A stretch of DNA of 14,534 bases from Coriobacteriia bacterium (GTDB lineage: Bacteria; Actinomycetota; Coriobacteriia; WRKU01). Numbering within the stretch: the stretch's first letter is position 1; every line of letters begins with the position of its first letter. The translations under genes were made by a program, and so were the position numbers. Of this stretch, positions 1 through 7,485 are shown one piece after another. Where the stretch lies: assembly GCA_009784095.1 (NCBI GenBank), contig WRDL01000025.1, forward strand, positions 1 to 14,534. Direction: 5' to 3'. Below the pieces are notes generated by a model. The model was given only the letters and a program-made list of their open reading frames with translations. It ran no database searches and had not been told where the DNA came from.

Positions 1-104
1 ATCGAAGTGCTCATCTGTTCAAGCGCGGAGTTCAGCGGGGACGATGGGAGTTCCTCGGTACCGATCTCGAAGAGAAGATCTTGTTTTTCCTCATGAATGA
101 ACAT
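1..104 (-). CDS. glyS: Glycyl-tRNA synthetase beta subunit, N-terminal fragment (cut by window edge)
   Basis: Only the first 34 codons are in the window; the gene continues past base 1. The translation contains LLFEIGTEELP at residues 10-20, the signature near the N-terminus of the bacterial GlyS family. With GlyQ, the beta subunit forms the tetrameric enzyme that charges tRNA-Gly; beta supplies most of the tRNA-binding and editing surface (family knowledge). I chose the ATG at 104-102 because a very good ribosome-binding site, GAGGAGG, lies upstream inside the end of glyQ. The start overlaps the 3' end of glyQ by 14 bp in another frame, indicating translational coupling of the two subunits. 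Little can be said of the rest of the protein. Confidence 0.9.
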   Translation of the reverse strand, partial: MFIHEEKQDLLFEIGTEELPSSPLNSALEQMSTS

Positions 105-993
105 GCGGGTCCTCCTCTTCGGTCTTCAAACTGATCTGAGCGAGGTAGTCCTCACAACAACGCTTGGCTAGATCTCGTACACGTAGGATATAACCCTGAC
201 GCTCAGTCGCACTGATCGCACCTCGCGCGTCAAGCAGATTGAACGCATGCGAACACTTCAGGACATAGTCATATGCCGGGAGAACCAATCCCTCGTCGAG
301 CGCGCGTTTGCTTTCTGCTTCATAGGTCGAGAAGAGCTTGTGTAGCATATCGACATCGGCTACCTCGAAGTTGTAGGCGCTGTATTGCTGTTCACTTCGC
401 AGGAACACATCGCCATAGGTGAACGTGGCTCCCTGCTTGTCTCGTGCCCATATCAGATCGTAGACATTGTCGACTCCTTGGATATACATTGCCAGCCGCT
501 CGAGACCGTAGGTGATCTCTGCTGGGACCGGTCGACACTCGAAGCCACCTACCTGCTGAAAATAGGTGAATTGCGTGACCTCCATACCATCGAGCCACAC
601 TTCCCAACCCAATCCCCATGCTCCCAATGTCGGAGACTCCCAGTCATCTTCGACAAGTCTGATATCGTGCTCTTTGGGCTCGATACCGATCGTACGCAGC
701 GAGTCGAAATAGAGATCGAGCACATTCTCAGGGCTCGGCTTGAGAATGACTTGGAACTGGTAGTAGTGCTGGAGACGATTTGGATTCTCACCGTAGCGCC
801 CATCGGTGGGACGGCGGGAAGGTTGTACATATGCGGTATTCCAGGTATCAGGACCCAGCGCGCGAAGCGTCGTCGCCGGATGAAAGGTGCCGGCACCTAC
901 TTCGGTGTCATAGGGCTGGAGAATGACACATCCAAAATCAGCCCAGTATTTCTGGAGCGCCAATATCATATCTTGAAAGGTAAGGATCGCCAT
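91..993 (-). CDS. glyQ: Glycyl-tRNA synthetase alpha subunit
   Basis: Encodes 300 residues, the usual length for GlyQ (about 290-305). The alpha subunit holds the class II catalytic core that forms glycyl-adenylate and works in the cytoplasm with GlyS. Visible family features are the N-terminal FQDMILALQKYWADFGC, the glycine-pocket stretch around residues 29-45 (DTEVGAGTFHPATT), the block PSRRPTDGRYGENPNRLQHY at about 58-77 that corresponds to class II motif 2, and EITYGLERLAMY at 159-170 for motif 3. The ATG at 993 is preceded by CGAGG about 8 bases upstream. A 137-bp gap separates it from recO, the largest gap in this gene run, and holds a candidate promoter and a tiny ORF. The downstream partner glyS overlaps by 14 bp. 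Identification is firm. Confidence 0.97.
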   Translation of the reverse strand: MAILTFQDMILALQKYWADFGCVILQPYDTEVGAGTFHPATTLRALGPDTWNTAYVQPSRRPTDGRYGENPNRLQHYYQFQVILKPSPENVLDLYFDSLRTIGIEPKEHDIRLVEDDWESPTLGAWGLGWEVWLDGMEVTQFTYFQQVGGFECRPVPAEITYGLERLAMYIQGVDNVYDLIWARDKQGATFTYGDVFLRSEQQYSAYNFEVADVDMLHKLFSTYEAESKRALDEGLVLPAYDYVLKCSHAFNLLDARGAISATERQGYILRVRDLAKRCCEDYLAQISLKTEEEDPHVHS

Positions 994-1040
994 ATTTTCT
1001 GCCTCGGATTATCCCTCAATACCCGTTACTGTCGGGTGTA

Positions 1041-1068
1041 ATTGTACCGCACAACTCTCAGGAGTCAC
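1041..1068 (-). promoter_or_regulatory. Candidate internal promoter for glyQ-glyS
   Basis: On the minus strand GTGACT (1068-1063) is followed after 16 bases by TACAAT (1046-1041). The second box matches 5 of 6 bases of the sigma-A -10 consensus, and the first matches 4 of 6 of the -35. Transcription would begin near 1034, giving a leader of about 40 bases. This would let glyQ-glyS be expressed apart from the upstream run. It is pattern-based only, and the -35 is weak. Confidence 0.4.
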
Positions 1069-1103
1069 ACGACGGATACGCTCCGTTGCTCAGAGGTGGT
1101 CAT
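1065..1103 (-). CDS. Possible 12-residue leader peptide upstream of glyQ
   Basis: The gap between recO and glyQ contains an ATG at 1103 preceded by AAAGGAG with an ideal 7-base spacing. It opens a reading frame of only 12 codons (MTTSEQRSVSVV) ending in TGA at 1065. The ribosome-binding site is better than those of several real genes here. The frame contains a short hairpin (ACGGA/TCCGT, 1072-1086), and two weaker ones follow (ACTC/GAGT around 1055-1066, ACCCG/CGGGT at 1021-1037). A second small frame starting at GTG 1068 overlaps its stop and runs to TAA at 1009. The peptide has no glycine codons, which argues against classical glycine attenuation. It could be a leader peptide, a gene remnant or chance. 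Confidence 0.3.
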   Translation of the reverse strand: MTTSEQRSVSVV

Positions 1104-1130
1104 TACGATTCTCCTTTTGATTTTGGGGCT

Positions 1131-1829
1131 TTAGATCCTGCTATAGTTATCGAGCGCCTTGAGACGCGCGGGGATGTTGTTGAGCAGGAACAGGCGGGTG
1201 GTATCGAGCAGAACATCGATCTGCCCGAAGGTGTCCAGGTCTATTTCAACGAGTTGGTCGAAGGTCGCTCCCAACAAGAACGCCAGGGAGTGGCGGACCT
1301 TACTGTCGATGGGACGTGATTCAAACCCTTCATGAGCGTGTGCGTAGCCGTCGAAACGATATCCATGCATCGCAGCAGCTTTGAGAAGATAGGCGATCAC
1401 GAGTAGCTTTATCCGCATGATGCGATCAGCGTCGCATTCCTCCTTTTTCAATATATCCTCTAGTGTGTTGAGCGCGACATCGGTCAACTGGAAGAATCGT
1501 TTTTCTTCGAGAGACTCTTGTGATACCGTCGCCGCAAAGTCTAAAATGACGCCTAAAGCATACGCTGCGTCGTAGTCCTCCCTGAGCTCCTGATGGGATT
1601 TCAGCGTCCGTGCGTCGGTGATGATATCGAGTGTCTTCCCTTTTGCGAGCAATGCCTGGATGACGGTCGCGGGCTCACTTCTGCCTCCGAACTTCGAACC
1701 GGGCTTTCTGGCGCCTTTAGCGATCGCTTTATGTCGCGCTCCGTCACTACCCAGTAGGGTCAATATGAGATCGGTCTCTCCCAGCTTTGTTTTATTGAGG
1801 ACCATTGCGGTCAGCGGATAGGTGGCCAT
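1131..1829 (-). CDS. recO: DNA repair protein RecO
   Basis: Encodes 232 residues, slightly shorter than typical RecO (about 240-260). RecO works with RecR and RecF to displace SSB, load RecA onto gapped DNA and anneal strands. The N-terminal part (about 1-80) fits the RecO OB-fold: it opens with TYPLTAMVLNKTKLGETDLILTLL and continues with the basic segment KGARKPGSKFGG. The rest is helical. The protein has a single cysteine, so the four-cysteine zinc site found in many Gram-positive RecO proteins is absent; where such proteins have CxxC this one reads AAMHGYRFDGY. The ATG is preceded by GAGGG at 6 bases and shares one base with the era stop codon (TAATG), so the two are translationally coupled. 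The era-recO-glyQ order is usual in Gram-positive bacteria. Confidence 0.9.
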   Translation of the reverse strand: MATYPLTAMVLNKTKLGETDLILTLLGSDGARHKAIAKGARKPGSKFGGRSEPATVIQALLAKGKTLDIITDARTLKSHQELREDYDAAYALGVILDFAATVSQESLEEKRFFQLTDVALNTLEDILKKEECDADRIMRIKLLVIAYLLKAAAMHGYRFDGYAHAHEGFESRPIDSKVRHSLAFLLGATFDQLVEIDLDTFGQIDVLLDTTRLFLLNNIPARLKALDNYSRI

Positions 1830-2773
1830 TACAAACCCTCACCATACCCGAACCGTCGGATCTGTGCGCCGTCGCGACGCCAATCCTTCTTCACTTTCAC
1901 CCTTAGCTCCAGATACACCCGTGTGCCGAGCAGCACTTCTAGATCTTTTCGGGCCGTCTGACCTATCCGTTTGATCATTGAGCCTGCTTTACCGATAACG
2001 ATCCCCTTCTGGGAGTCTCGCTCGACAAATATCGTAGCGTAGATCCTCGTGATGTCAGCGTCGAGATCTTGTACGATCTCGTCGATTACCACACCGGTCG
2101 CGTGAGGGACCTCATCCCGTGTATTGAGGAGTACTTTCTCACGTATGAACTCCGCGATCATGACCTCGAAAGATTGATCGGTCTTCATATCAGTGGGGAA
2201 CCATTGCGGCCCGATGGGAAGATATTGTGCAAGTAACTCTAAGAATTCTTCGATATTTCTATGCTCAAGTGCGCTGAGCGCAATGATGTTATCGAATTCG
2301 CCCAGTTCATTAACGCGTTCAAGTTGCGCGGTGTATTGTTCTGTGTCAACGAGGTCGGTCTTGGTGAACACCAATACCTTTTTGGTATCTTTCGCCGCCG
2401 AGCTGACCAACTCGGCGATCCACTTATCACCTTTACCGATCGGTTTTGAACTGTCTATGAGAAAGGCGATGACATCCACATCCCCGATCGCTTTAAGCGC
2501 GCTCCGGTTGACTTCCTCGCCCAACGCGTCATAGGGTTTATGGAGTCCAGGGGTGTCGACGAATACGATCTGGAGACCGTCACGGTTCACTATTCCGCTC
2601 AATCGATGTCTTGTCGTCTGAGGCGTATTGCTCGTTATGGCGATCTTCTCACCAAGAAGGGTGTTGAGAAGCGTCGACTTACCGGCATTCGGACGCCCGA
2701 TAAGCGCCACGAATCCCGAGCGGAATTCAGCGTTGGTGTGCTCGCTGTCTCTGTCTATACGTGAATCGTCCAT
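1829..2773 (-). CDS. era: GTPase Era, 16S rRNA-binding ribosome assembly factor
   Basis: Encodes 314 residues, the normal Era size. Era binds the 3' end of 16S rRNA and checks maturation of the 30S subunit. The N-terminal G domain shows the P-loop GRPNAGKST at 26-34, DTPG at 73-76, TKTD at 137-140 as the G4 motif (the classical form is NKxD) and SAL at 167-169 for G5. The C-terminal KH domain is marked by VIGKAGSMIKRIG at 259-271, including the GKAG loop that contacts RNA. The ATG lies 19 bp inside the end of ybeY, and only a weak ribosome-binding site is visible, so translation is probably coupled to ybeY. The YbeY-Era pairing makes sense because both act on 16S rRNA 3'-end maturation. Confidence 0.97.
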   Translation of the reverse strand: MDDSRIDRDSEHTNAEFRSGFVALIGRPNAGKSTLLNTLLGEKIAITSNTPQTTRHRLSGIVNRDGLQIVFVDTPGLHKPYDALGEEVNRSALKAIGDVDVIAFLIDSSKPIGKGDKWIAELVSSAAKDTKKVLVFTKTDLVDTEQYTAQLERVNELGEFDNIIALSALEHRNIEEFLELLAQYLPIGPQWFPTDMKTDQSFEVMIAEFIREKVLLNTRDEVPHATGVVIDEIVQDLDADITRIYATIFVERDSQKGIVIGKAGSMIKRIGQTARKDLEVLLGTRVYLELRVKVKKDWRRDGAQIRRFGYGEGL

Positions 2774-3204
2774 GCCTGCACAATGACCGTCTGGCGAGTA
2801 AGCATATGACGTGCATCTTCATCATCGACGTGGTCATAACCCATGAGGTGAAGGATCCCATGGACCAATAGGTGATTCAGTTCGTGTTCAACGGTATGCC
2901 CCAGATCACTCGCGTTCTTTTCAGCGACCAAAGGCGCGATGACGATATCTCCCAAAGTGAGTGGTTCGTCATCAGTCGGCACCATGGTCGGTTCATCGCA
3001 CGGAAAAGAGAGGACGTCTGTGGGTCCTTTTTTATCACGATATCGTTCGTTCAGTTGTGCCATCTCATCGTTATCGACAACGGCGATAGACACTTCTGAG
3101 TTATCAGGTGCCACTTCGCGCTCAAGCGCAAAACGCGCAAGATCAACGAATGCATCCAGATTCAAAGGTTCCGGATCGCGATGGGACACTATCCACACAT
3201 TCAT
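2755..3204 (-). CDS. ybeY: Endoribonuclease YbeY (rRNA maturation)
   Basis: Encodes 149 residues. YbeY is a zinc-dependent endoribonuclease needed for 16S rRNA 3'-end processing and ribosome quality control. The family signature HGILHLMGYDH is at residues 115-125, with H115, H119 and H125 as the metal ligands, and PTDVLSFP lies at 61-68. I chose the ATG at 3204 rather than the GTG two codons upstream (3210). AAGGGA sits about 6-7 bases before the ATG but directly abuts the GTG, and the ATG forms an ATGA overlap with the mtaB stop. It overlaps era by 19 bp at its 3' end. No phoH gene precedes it, unlike in many actinobacteria. Confidence 0.95.
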   Translation of the reverse strand: MNVWIVSHRDPEPLNLDAFVDLARFALEREVAPDNSEVSIAVVDNDEMAQLNERYRDKKGPTDVLSFPCDEPTMVPTDDEPLTLGDIVIAPLVAEKNASDLGHTVEHELNHLLVHGILHLMGYDHVDDEDARHMLTRQTVIVQAWTIHV

Positions 3205-4469
3205 GTACACTCCCTTCCGAGTGTTACAACTATATCGCCAACATCAAGATTTGGAAAAGGACATTCACTTTCTTCCCACATAATTGATACATGTTCTCTA
3301 CTTGTTGCGGTGATCTTACCGTTAGCGACTCGTTCGATAAGAAGTTCGAGGGGTCTTTCTGATGACAAGCGCATCTCACGATATCGCTGTGCGTTGAGCT
3401 TCGCAATGTCTTGCAAACGTTTGAACCGTTCCTCAATGATCAGTGGCGCGAGCGGGGTAAGATCGGCTGCGACAGTACCGGGACGCGCACTGAATTTGAA
3501 AAGATGCATAGCGGCGAATTCGAGCTCTTCGGCAAGCTCAAGCGTTTCGTCAAAATCCGAATCGGTCTCCGTCGGATATCCGACTATGACGTCGGTATGT
3601 ATCGCCATGCACGGGTCAATGCTCCTGAGGCGCTCGATAAGCGCGCAGTATTGCTCACGTGAATAGTGACGATTCATATCGGTAATCACTTTATCGCTTC
3701 CTGACTGAAGTGGTATATGCAGGTGCTCACAGACGAGTTCGGTCTCCTCGAGCAGTGTGAGCAACGCCTCATTGATCGAATTCGGCTCGATGCTCGAGAG
3801 GCGTAATCGGTGGATCCCGGACTCTGTAGCAAGATATCGAATCAATCCGGTAAGGTCGAGACCATCGTCGTGGTATATGCCGATGTTAATACCGCTCAGC
3901 ACGATCTCATTGACGCCACTATCCACCAGCGCACGTGCTTTCTTCGCCAGTTCCTCTCGCGGGACCGCTCGTACACCACCCCGCGCATACGGAACGATAC
4001 AGTAGCTACAATAATTTTCGCATCCGTCGCTGATTTTAAGGTTCGCGCGTGTCCGCGCAAGATTGCCTGGCAAGTGTAGCCCGCTCGTATGCAAACGGGC
4101 TTTCTTCTTCTCGCTGGGATGAGATACGTCATCGAGTCCTTCGATGATCGTTCGAACGACATGGTCTTTTTCAGGCTCTACCGTGACCCGTTCATCGATC
4201 CGCCTGAGTTCATCTCCTTGAATAACTGCGCTGCATCCGGTCGCGATGACTTGCGCGACCTGAGGCGCATGTAGAGCGCGACGGATCTCTTTGCGTACCT
4301 TCGCATCGCTGCGAACGGTCACACTGCACGTATTGACCACGACCAGTGTGGCATCGTCGAGAGAATCCGTCAGGTCAATTCCTGCCGAAAGCAGCTCTGT
4401 TGCGATGTCTCTTATTTCGACCTGATTGACCTTGCAGCCGAGCGACTTCAGGTAGACTCGCTCACCCAT
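3201..4469 (-). CDS. mtaB: tRNA t6A37 methylthiotransferase MtaB (MiaB-like radical SAM enzyme)
   Basis: Encodes 422 residues from the ATG at 4469. MtaB converts t6A37 to ms2t6A37 in tRNAs, stabilising codon-anticodon pairing for ANN codons. The N-terminal methylthiotransferase domain has its three cluster cysteines in GCKVNQ (C12), NTCSV (C48) and ATGCSA (C79). The radical SAM triad CxxxCxxC is at C150, C154 and C157, within SDGCENYCSYCIVPYARG. A TRAM-like RNA-binding segment occupies the last 65 or so residues. The frame extends upstream to 4562, but the added residues lie inside rsmE and are unlike the family N-terminus, so the start at MGERVYLKSLGCKVNQ is preferred. A GGAGG lies 12 bases upstream, a longish spacing. 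The gene is 7 bp after rsmE and overlaps ybeY by ATGA. Related family members differ in tRNA target; MtaB fits best by the KVNQ motif and the position next to rsmE. Confidence 0.93.
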   Translation of the reverse strand: MGERVYLKSLGCKVNQVEIRDIATELLSAGIDLTDSLDDATLVVVNTCSVTVRSDAKVRKEIRRALHAPQVAQVIATGCSAVIQGDELRRIDERVTVEPEKDHVVRTIIEGLDDVSHPSEKKKARLHTSGLHLPGNLARTRANLKISDGCENYCSYCIVPYARGGVRAVPREELAKKARALVDSGVNEIVLSGINIGIYHDDGLDLTGLIRYLATESGIHRLRLSSIEPNSINEALLTLLEETELVCEHLHIPLQSGSDKVITDMNRHYSREQYCALIERLRSIDPCMAIHTDVIVGYPTETDSDFDETLELAEELEFAAMHLFKFSARPGTVAADLTPLAPLIIEERFKRLQDIAKLNAQRYREMRLSSERPLELLIERVANGKITATSREHVSIMWEESECPFPNLDVGDIVVTLGRECT

Positions 4470-4476
4470 TACCTGA

Positions 4477-5304
4477 TCACGCCTCCGAGCCAAGCCGTGT
4501 GATCGAGCCGCCCTCCTCGTCGGGGACATTTCCGTACGTTCTTGCCCTGATAAGATCAGCAAGAATTCCGCAAGCGACCGTACACGCAGTTTCCACTCTC
4601 AGTATCGTTGCGCCCATACCGGCCACCTGTGCACCGCGGGAGGCGAGAATCTCTATCTCGCTCGGATCGATGCCTCCTTCGGGGCCGATCACAAGCGCAA
4701 TGTGCTGGGGTTCTTTTTTGAGCTCATTTTCGATTGTGAATGACAGTGCCGCTACATCTGATTGCTCCCAAGCAACTATCACAGTGTCGTAGCTTTCCGA
4801 TCGTTCGACAAGATCATCGAATGTGATCGTGTACTCGACGGGCGGGATAACACTTCTATGGGCCTGCATTGCTGCTGATTCAGAGATCGCGAGTAAGCGC
4901 TGAGTCCTCTTTTCATCGCTTTGATCACTTGAACGCAGGACCGATCGTTCGAACTTGACCGGTATGAGCCTCTCGCAGCCGATCTCGACCGCTTGCCGTA
5001 CGATCAGATCGTTCTTTCCATGTTTTGCATACCCCCAGAAAAGGTCAAATGAGATCGGTAGTGAGCGCACCGGAAGCTTTTCGAGTACCTTGACGACCAT
5101 TCCTTTCGCCGATATATAGGTGATCTCACTAAGATAGGTAGTCCATACATCACGCAAGACGATCTCAACGAGCTCCCCTACTCTGAGTCGCAGTACACGA
5201 TTGGCATGATGCAATGCTTGCACGCTGAGCCCGACCGTGACTTCCTCGCCGATGAGGTAGCGGTCGGCATTGTCACTGACAGCAAAAAAACGTGGAATCG
5301 CCAT
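4477..5304 (-). CDS. rsmE: 16S rRNA m3U1498 methyltransferase RsmE
   Basis: Encodes 275 residues, slightly longer than the usual 240-255. RsmE methylates N3 of U1498 of 16S rRNA in the assembled 30S subunit using S-adenosylmethionine, through a SPOUT-fold knot. Visible family features are the N-terminal RFF (5-7) with a PUA-like RNA-binding domain including HHANRVLRL (32-40), KNDLIVRQAVEIGCERLIPV (97-116), SESAAMQAHRSVIPP (141-155), and the knot elements GPEGG (207-211) and GMGATILRVETA (229-240). The extra length is a C-terminal tail rich in Gly/Glu after residue 255. The ATG directly abuts the dnaJ stop (TAGATG). The dnaJ-rsmE-mtaB order is conserved in Gram-positive bacteria, although prmA, common between dnaJ and rsmE in Firmicutes, is absent. 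Confidence 0.95.
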   Translation of the reverse strand: MAIPRFFAVSDNADRYLIGEEVTVGLSVQALHHANRVLRLRVGELVEIVLRDVWTTYLSEITYISAKGMVVKVLEKLPVRSLPISFDLFWGYAKHGKNDLIVRQAVEIGCERLIPVKFERSVLRSSDQSDEKRTQRLLAISESAAMQAHRSVIPPVEYTITFDDLVERSESYDTVIVAWEQSDVAALSFTIENELKKEPQHIALVIGPEGGIDPSEIEILASRGAQVAGMGATILRVETACTVACGILADLIRARTYGNVPDEEGGSITRLGSEA

Positions 5305-6465
5305 CTAGCTCACGAACCAATCTTTGACCTTGTCAAAACTCGTCTTATGATGCTCCACAACGGAGGTTTCTGAGTCTGAGAATTCCGTAGACAGTGCGCG
5401 CAGTAGTTCTTTTTGCTTTTTATTGAGTTTCTTGGGAACGACGACCTCAATGTGACAGTAGAGATCTCCGCACATATCTCGATTCATGATCGGCATTCCT
5501 GCGCCCGTCACTTTTACCTTGTCACCGGTCTGGACCCCGGCAGGGATCTCGACCGCTACCTCGTCCAGCAACCCTTTAATGCGCTTGGTCGCACCGAGTG
5601 CCGCCTGGGTATAGGACAGAGGGAGTATCATGTGCAGATCGGAGTGATGGCGCTCGAACCGGTCATTTGGTGCGATGCGAATCTTGATAATCAGATCACC
5701 GCTCGCAGCCCCTCTGATCCCGGCCTCACCCAGATCATCTAAACGGATCTGTTGTCCATCGAAAATGCCGGCAGGTACATTGACATCGACGATCTGTCGA
5801 TCGACTACTCTTCCGGTACCTTCACACTCCTTGCAAGGATCGTTGATCACCACACCGCTACCTTGACAGGTCGTACAAGGAGTTCTCGTTTGCATCGTTC
5901 CCAGCAAAGTGCGTTGGAATGTCGTCTTCTCGCCGGTGCCCGCACAATCAGGACAGGTGGCTGTCGTCGTTCCCTTGGCGGTCCCGGTGCCATGACAGTC
6001 CTCACAGGTCGCCAAACGATCGACCATCATCTCGCGCACCGTTCCGCGAGCAGCGTCTTCAAGCGAGATGACCATCTGCATCGAGAGGTCTCTTCCTTCT
6101 TTACGGACCTGATTGAATCCACTGCGTCTGGTACCACCCATGAAGGCGCTGAAAAGATCTGCCATGCTGACTCCTCCGACTCCGAAGAGATCTCCGAAAT
6201 CAACGTACTGGTAGCCTCCTGAGCCACCTGAGCCTCCATAGGCGCTGCCATTGACCGTTCCGAAGCGATCATACTGCTCACGCTTGCGTGGGTCGGACAG
6301 AATATCATAAGCTTCGTTCAGTTTTTTGAATTGCTCTTCAGCATCAGGGTCATCACAGGCATCAGGATGGCATTTTCGAGCCTTATGGCGGAATGCGCGT
6401 TTTATCTCATCGGGATCGGCGTCTTTAGAGACACCCAAAACATCATAATAGTCCTGTGATGCCAC
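5305..6465 (-). CDS. dnaJ: Chaperone protein DnaJ (Hsp40)
   Basis: Encodes 386 residues, the full type I DnaJ architecture. It binds unfolded clients and stimulates DnaK ATPase. The J domain (about 4-70) carries HPD at 33-35 and the QYDRFG end. A Gly/Phe-rich linker runs from about 73 to 115. The zinc-binding region has four CxxCxGxG-type repeats at C154/C157, C171/C174, C197/C200 and C211/C214, followed by the C-terminal substrate domains. The start is GTG (6465-6463), sharing a base with the upstream gene's stop (TAGTG). No clear ribosome-binding site is seen, so translation is probably coupled. Upstream is a predicted cell-wall protein rather than hrcA, grpE or dnaK, and no CIRCE or HAIR heat-shock operator was found in the region. 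A second dnaJ elsewhere in the genome is possible. Confidence 0.97.
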   Translation of the reverse strand: MASQDYYDVLGVSKDADPDEIKRAFRHKARKCHPDACDDPDAEEQFKKLNEAYDILSDPRKREQYDRFGTVNGSAYGGSGGSGGYQYVDFGDLFGVGGVSMADLFSAFMGGTRRSGFNQVRKEGRDLSMQMVISLEDAARGTVREMMVDRLATCEDCHGTGTAKGTTTATCPDCAGTGEKTTFQRTLLGTMQTRTPCTTCQGSGVVINDPCKECEGTGRVVDRQIVDVNVPAGIFDGQQIRLDDLGEAGIRGAASGDLIIKIRIAPNDRFERHHSDLHMILPLSYTQAALGATKRIKGLLDEVAVEIPAGVQTGDKVKVTGAGMPIMNRDMCGDLYCHIEVVVPKKLNKKQKELLRALSTEFSDSETSVVEHHKTSFDKVKDWFVS

Positions 6466-7439
6466 TAGTAATTAGTACCTGCCCAGTGACTACCCAGACC
6501 GCCCGTGTCAGCTATGAGCTGCACCATACGCTCGATACTCGCGACCGGGTCATATCGCCAATCACCCACGCCGCTCCATCCACGAGGAGGTTCCCACGCC
6601 GGGGAGAACTGACAAAGACCGACATAGTAACCTGAGTTCGCGCTCGGGTTGTTGGATGATTCTCTCCAGATGATGTTCCGTATGATCGGAAGCCAATTAT
6701 CTCCCAGTCCGTATTTCGCGAGTAAGCTCGAAATGGTATCGTCCCACGCGCCATCGCCTAGATTTGCAGGCATCGGATACTGGACGGTCGGGCGAGACTC
6801 GACTATCACTTCTGCGATCTTTTTTGTTTCCTCGATCTTGAGCGCTTCGATCCTCGCGGCTTCCTCTGATTGTCTATTAAGCGCCTCTATCGACGAATCG
6901 AGATCGGCGATCTGCGCATTGAGCACGGCTGTCTTGGTATCGATCTCCTGTATGAGAGCCGCTGCCCTCGCTTCTTTTTCCTCAGTCATTTTGATCAGAT
7001 CTCTTTGCTGAGCTTTGAGCGATCTCATTTCCTCGATCTGAGCGGTATGCTTCTCGTTGATGAGCCTCAAAAGATCCCATGTCGTGGTGAACTCCTGGAA
7101 CGTCGCAGATCCCAACAACAGGTCAAGGGCACTGTATCGACCTTGGCGATACATGCTCGCTGCCCGCTGCGTTAGCTCGCTACGCAGCACCTCGATCCGC
7201 CCGGTTGTCTCTTCCAGTTCGACTTGCGCTTGCTCACGTTCATTGATGGCTTCTTGGTAGTCGGCACATGCCAGCGTGTATTCGTCAAGATTTGAAAAGA
7301 GCGCTTGGCTGGTGGCATTCTTTTTCGTGGTCAGATTGTCGATCTCACTGGGATAAGCCGTCGAGCAAACGAAAAGGATAAAACAGGTGGTCAAAACCAC
7401 CAGTTTTTTAGAAATATGTTGTTCTGTGCGTCTTCGCAT
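6465..7439 (-). CDS. Secreted coiled-coil protein with C-terminal lysozyme/transglycosylase-like domain
   Basis: Encodes 324 residues. The N-terminus has basic residues (MRRRTEQHISKK) followed by a hydrophobic core at 12-28, a Sec-type signal peptide; the cysteine at 25 is not in a good lipobox. Residues about 33-215 are charged heptad-rich coiled coil. They include YRQGRYSALDLLLGSATFQE (97-116), which resembles the N-terminal coiled coil of PcsB/CwlO/RipA-type peptidoglycan hydrolases. After a Pro-rich linker near 216-225, residues about 230-324 resemble a lysozyme-fold domain: IIWRESSNNPSA (256-267) with E260 as the probable catalytic glutamate, then YYVGLCQF (271-278) and a Trp-rich end. 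Proposed role: cleaving or remodelling peptidoglycan during division or growth. The gene has a strong promoter at its ATG, no ribosome-binding site, and leads into dnaJ. The general class is fairly secure; the exact reaction and substrate are inferred. Confidence 0.8.
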   Translation of the reverse strand: MRRRTEQHISKKLVVLTTCFILFVCSTAYPSEIDNLTTKKNATSQALFSNLDEYTLACADYQEAINEREQAQVELEETTGRIEVLRSELTQRAASMYRQGRYSALDLLLGSATFQEFTTTWDLLRLINEKHTAQIEEMRSLKAQQRDLIKMTEEKEARAAALIQEIDTKTAVLNAQIADLDSSIEALNRQSEEAARIEALKIEETKKIAEVIVESRPTVQYPMPANLGDGAWDDTISSLLAKYGLGDNWLPIIRNIIWRESSNNPSANSGYYVGLCQFSPAWEPPRGWSGVGDWRYDPVASIERMVQLIADTGGLGSHWAGTNY

Positions 7440-7447
7440 AGCGCACT

Positions 7448-7476
7448 ATTTTACCAATTCTGCTCGATCTTGGCAA
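7448..7476 (-). promoter_or_regulatory. Strong promoter of the cell-wall protein-dnaJ run, predicted leaderless
   Basis: On the minus strand TTGCCA (7476-7471) and TAAAAT (7453-7448) are spaced exactly 17 bases apart, each 5 of 6 to the sigma-A consensus, with an extended -10 TGG just before TAAAAT. Only 8 bases separate the -10 box from the ATG at 7439, so the transcript should begin at or within 2-3 bases of the start codon. No ribosome-binding site precedes the ATG, in keeping with a leaderless mRNA. The -35 sits inside a palindrome ATCTT-ggca-AAGAT (7467-7480). Confidence 0.7.
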
Positions 7477-7485
7477 AGATTTACA

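Noticed and set aside
385..1041. 218-codon open frame on the plus strand
   Set aside because: It lies antisense to glyQ, has no ribosome-binding site or recognisable domain, and exists because of glyQ codon usage.
994..1130. Glycine T-box riboswitch upstream of glyQ
   Set aside because: The gap is too short for a T-box, the conserved T-box sequence is absent (only a chance GCGGTAC), and there is no terminator/antiterminator pair.
4470..4562. Upstream extension of mtaB by 31 codons
   Set aside because: It overlaps rsmE in another frame and is unlike the family N-terminus, which begins just before YLKSLGCKVNQ.
7359..7376. Lipoprotein signal in the coiled-coil protein (cysteine at residue 25)
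   Set aside because: The residues before the cysteine (LFV) do not fit a lipobox, which needs a small residue at -1.
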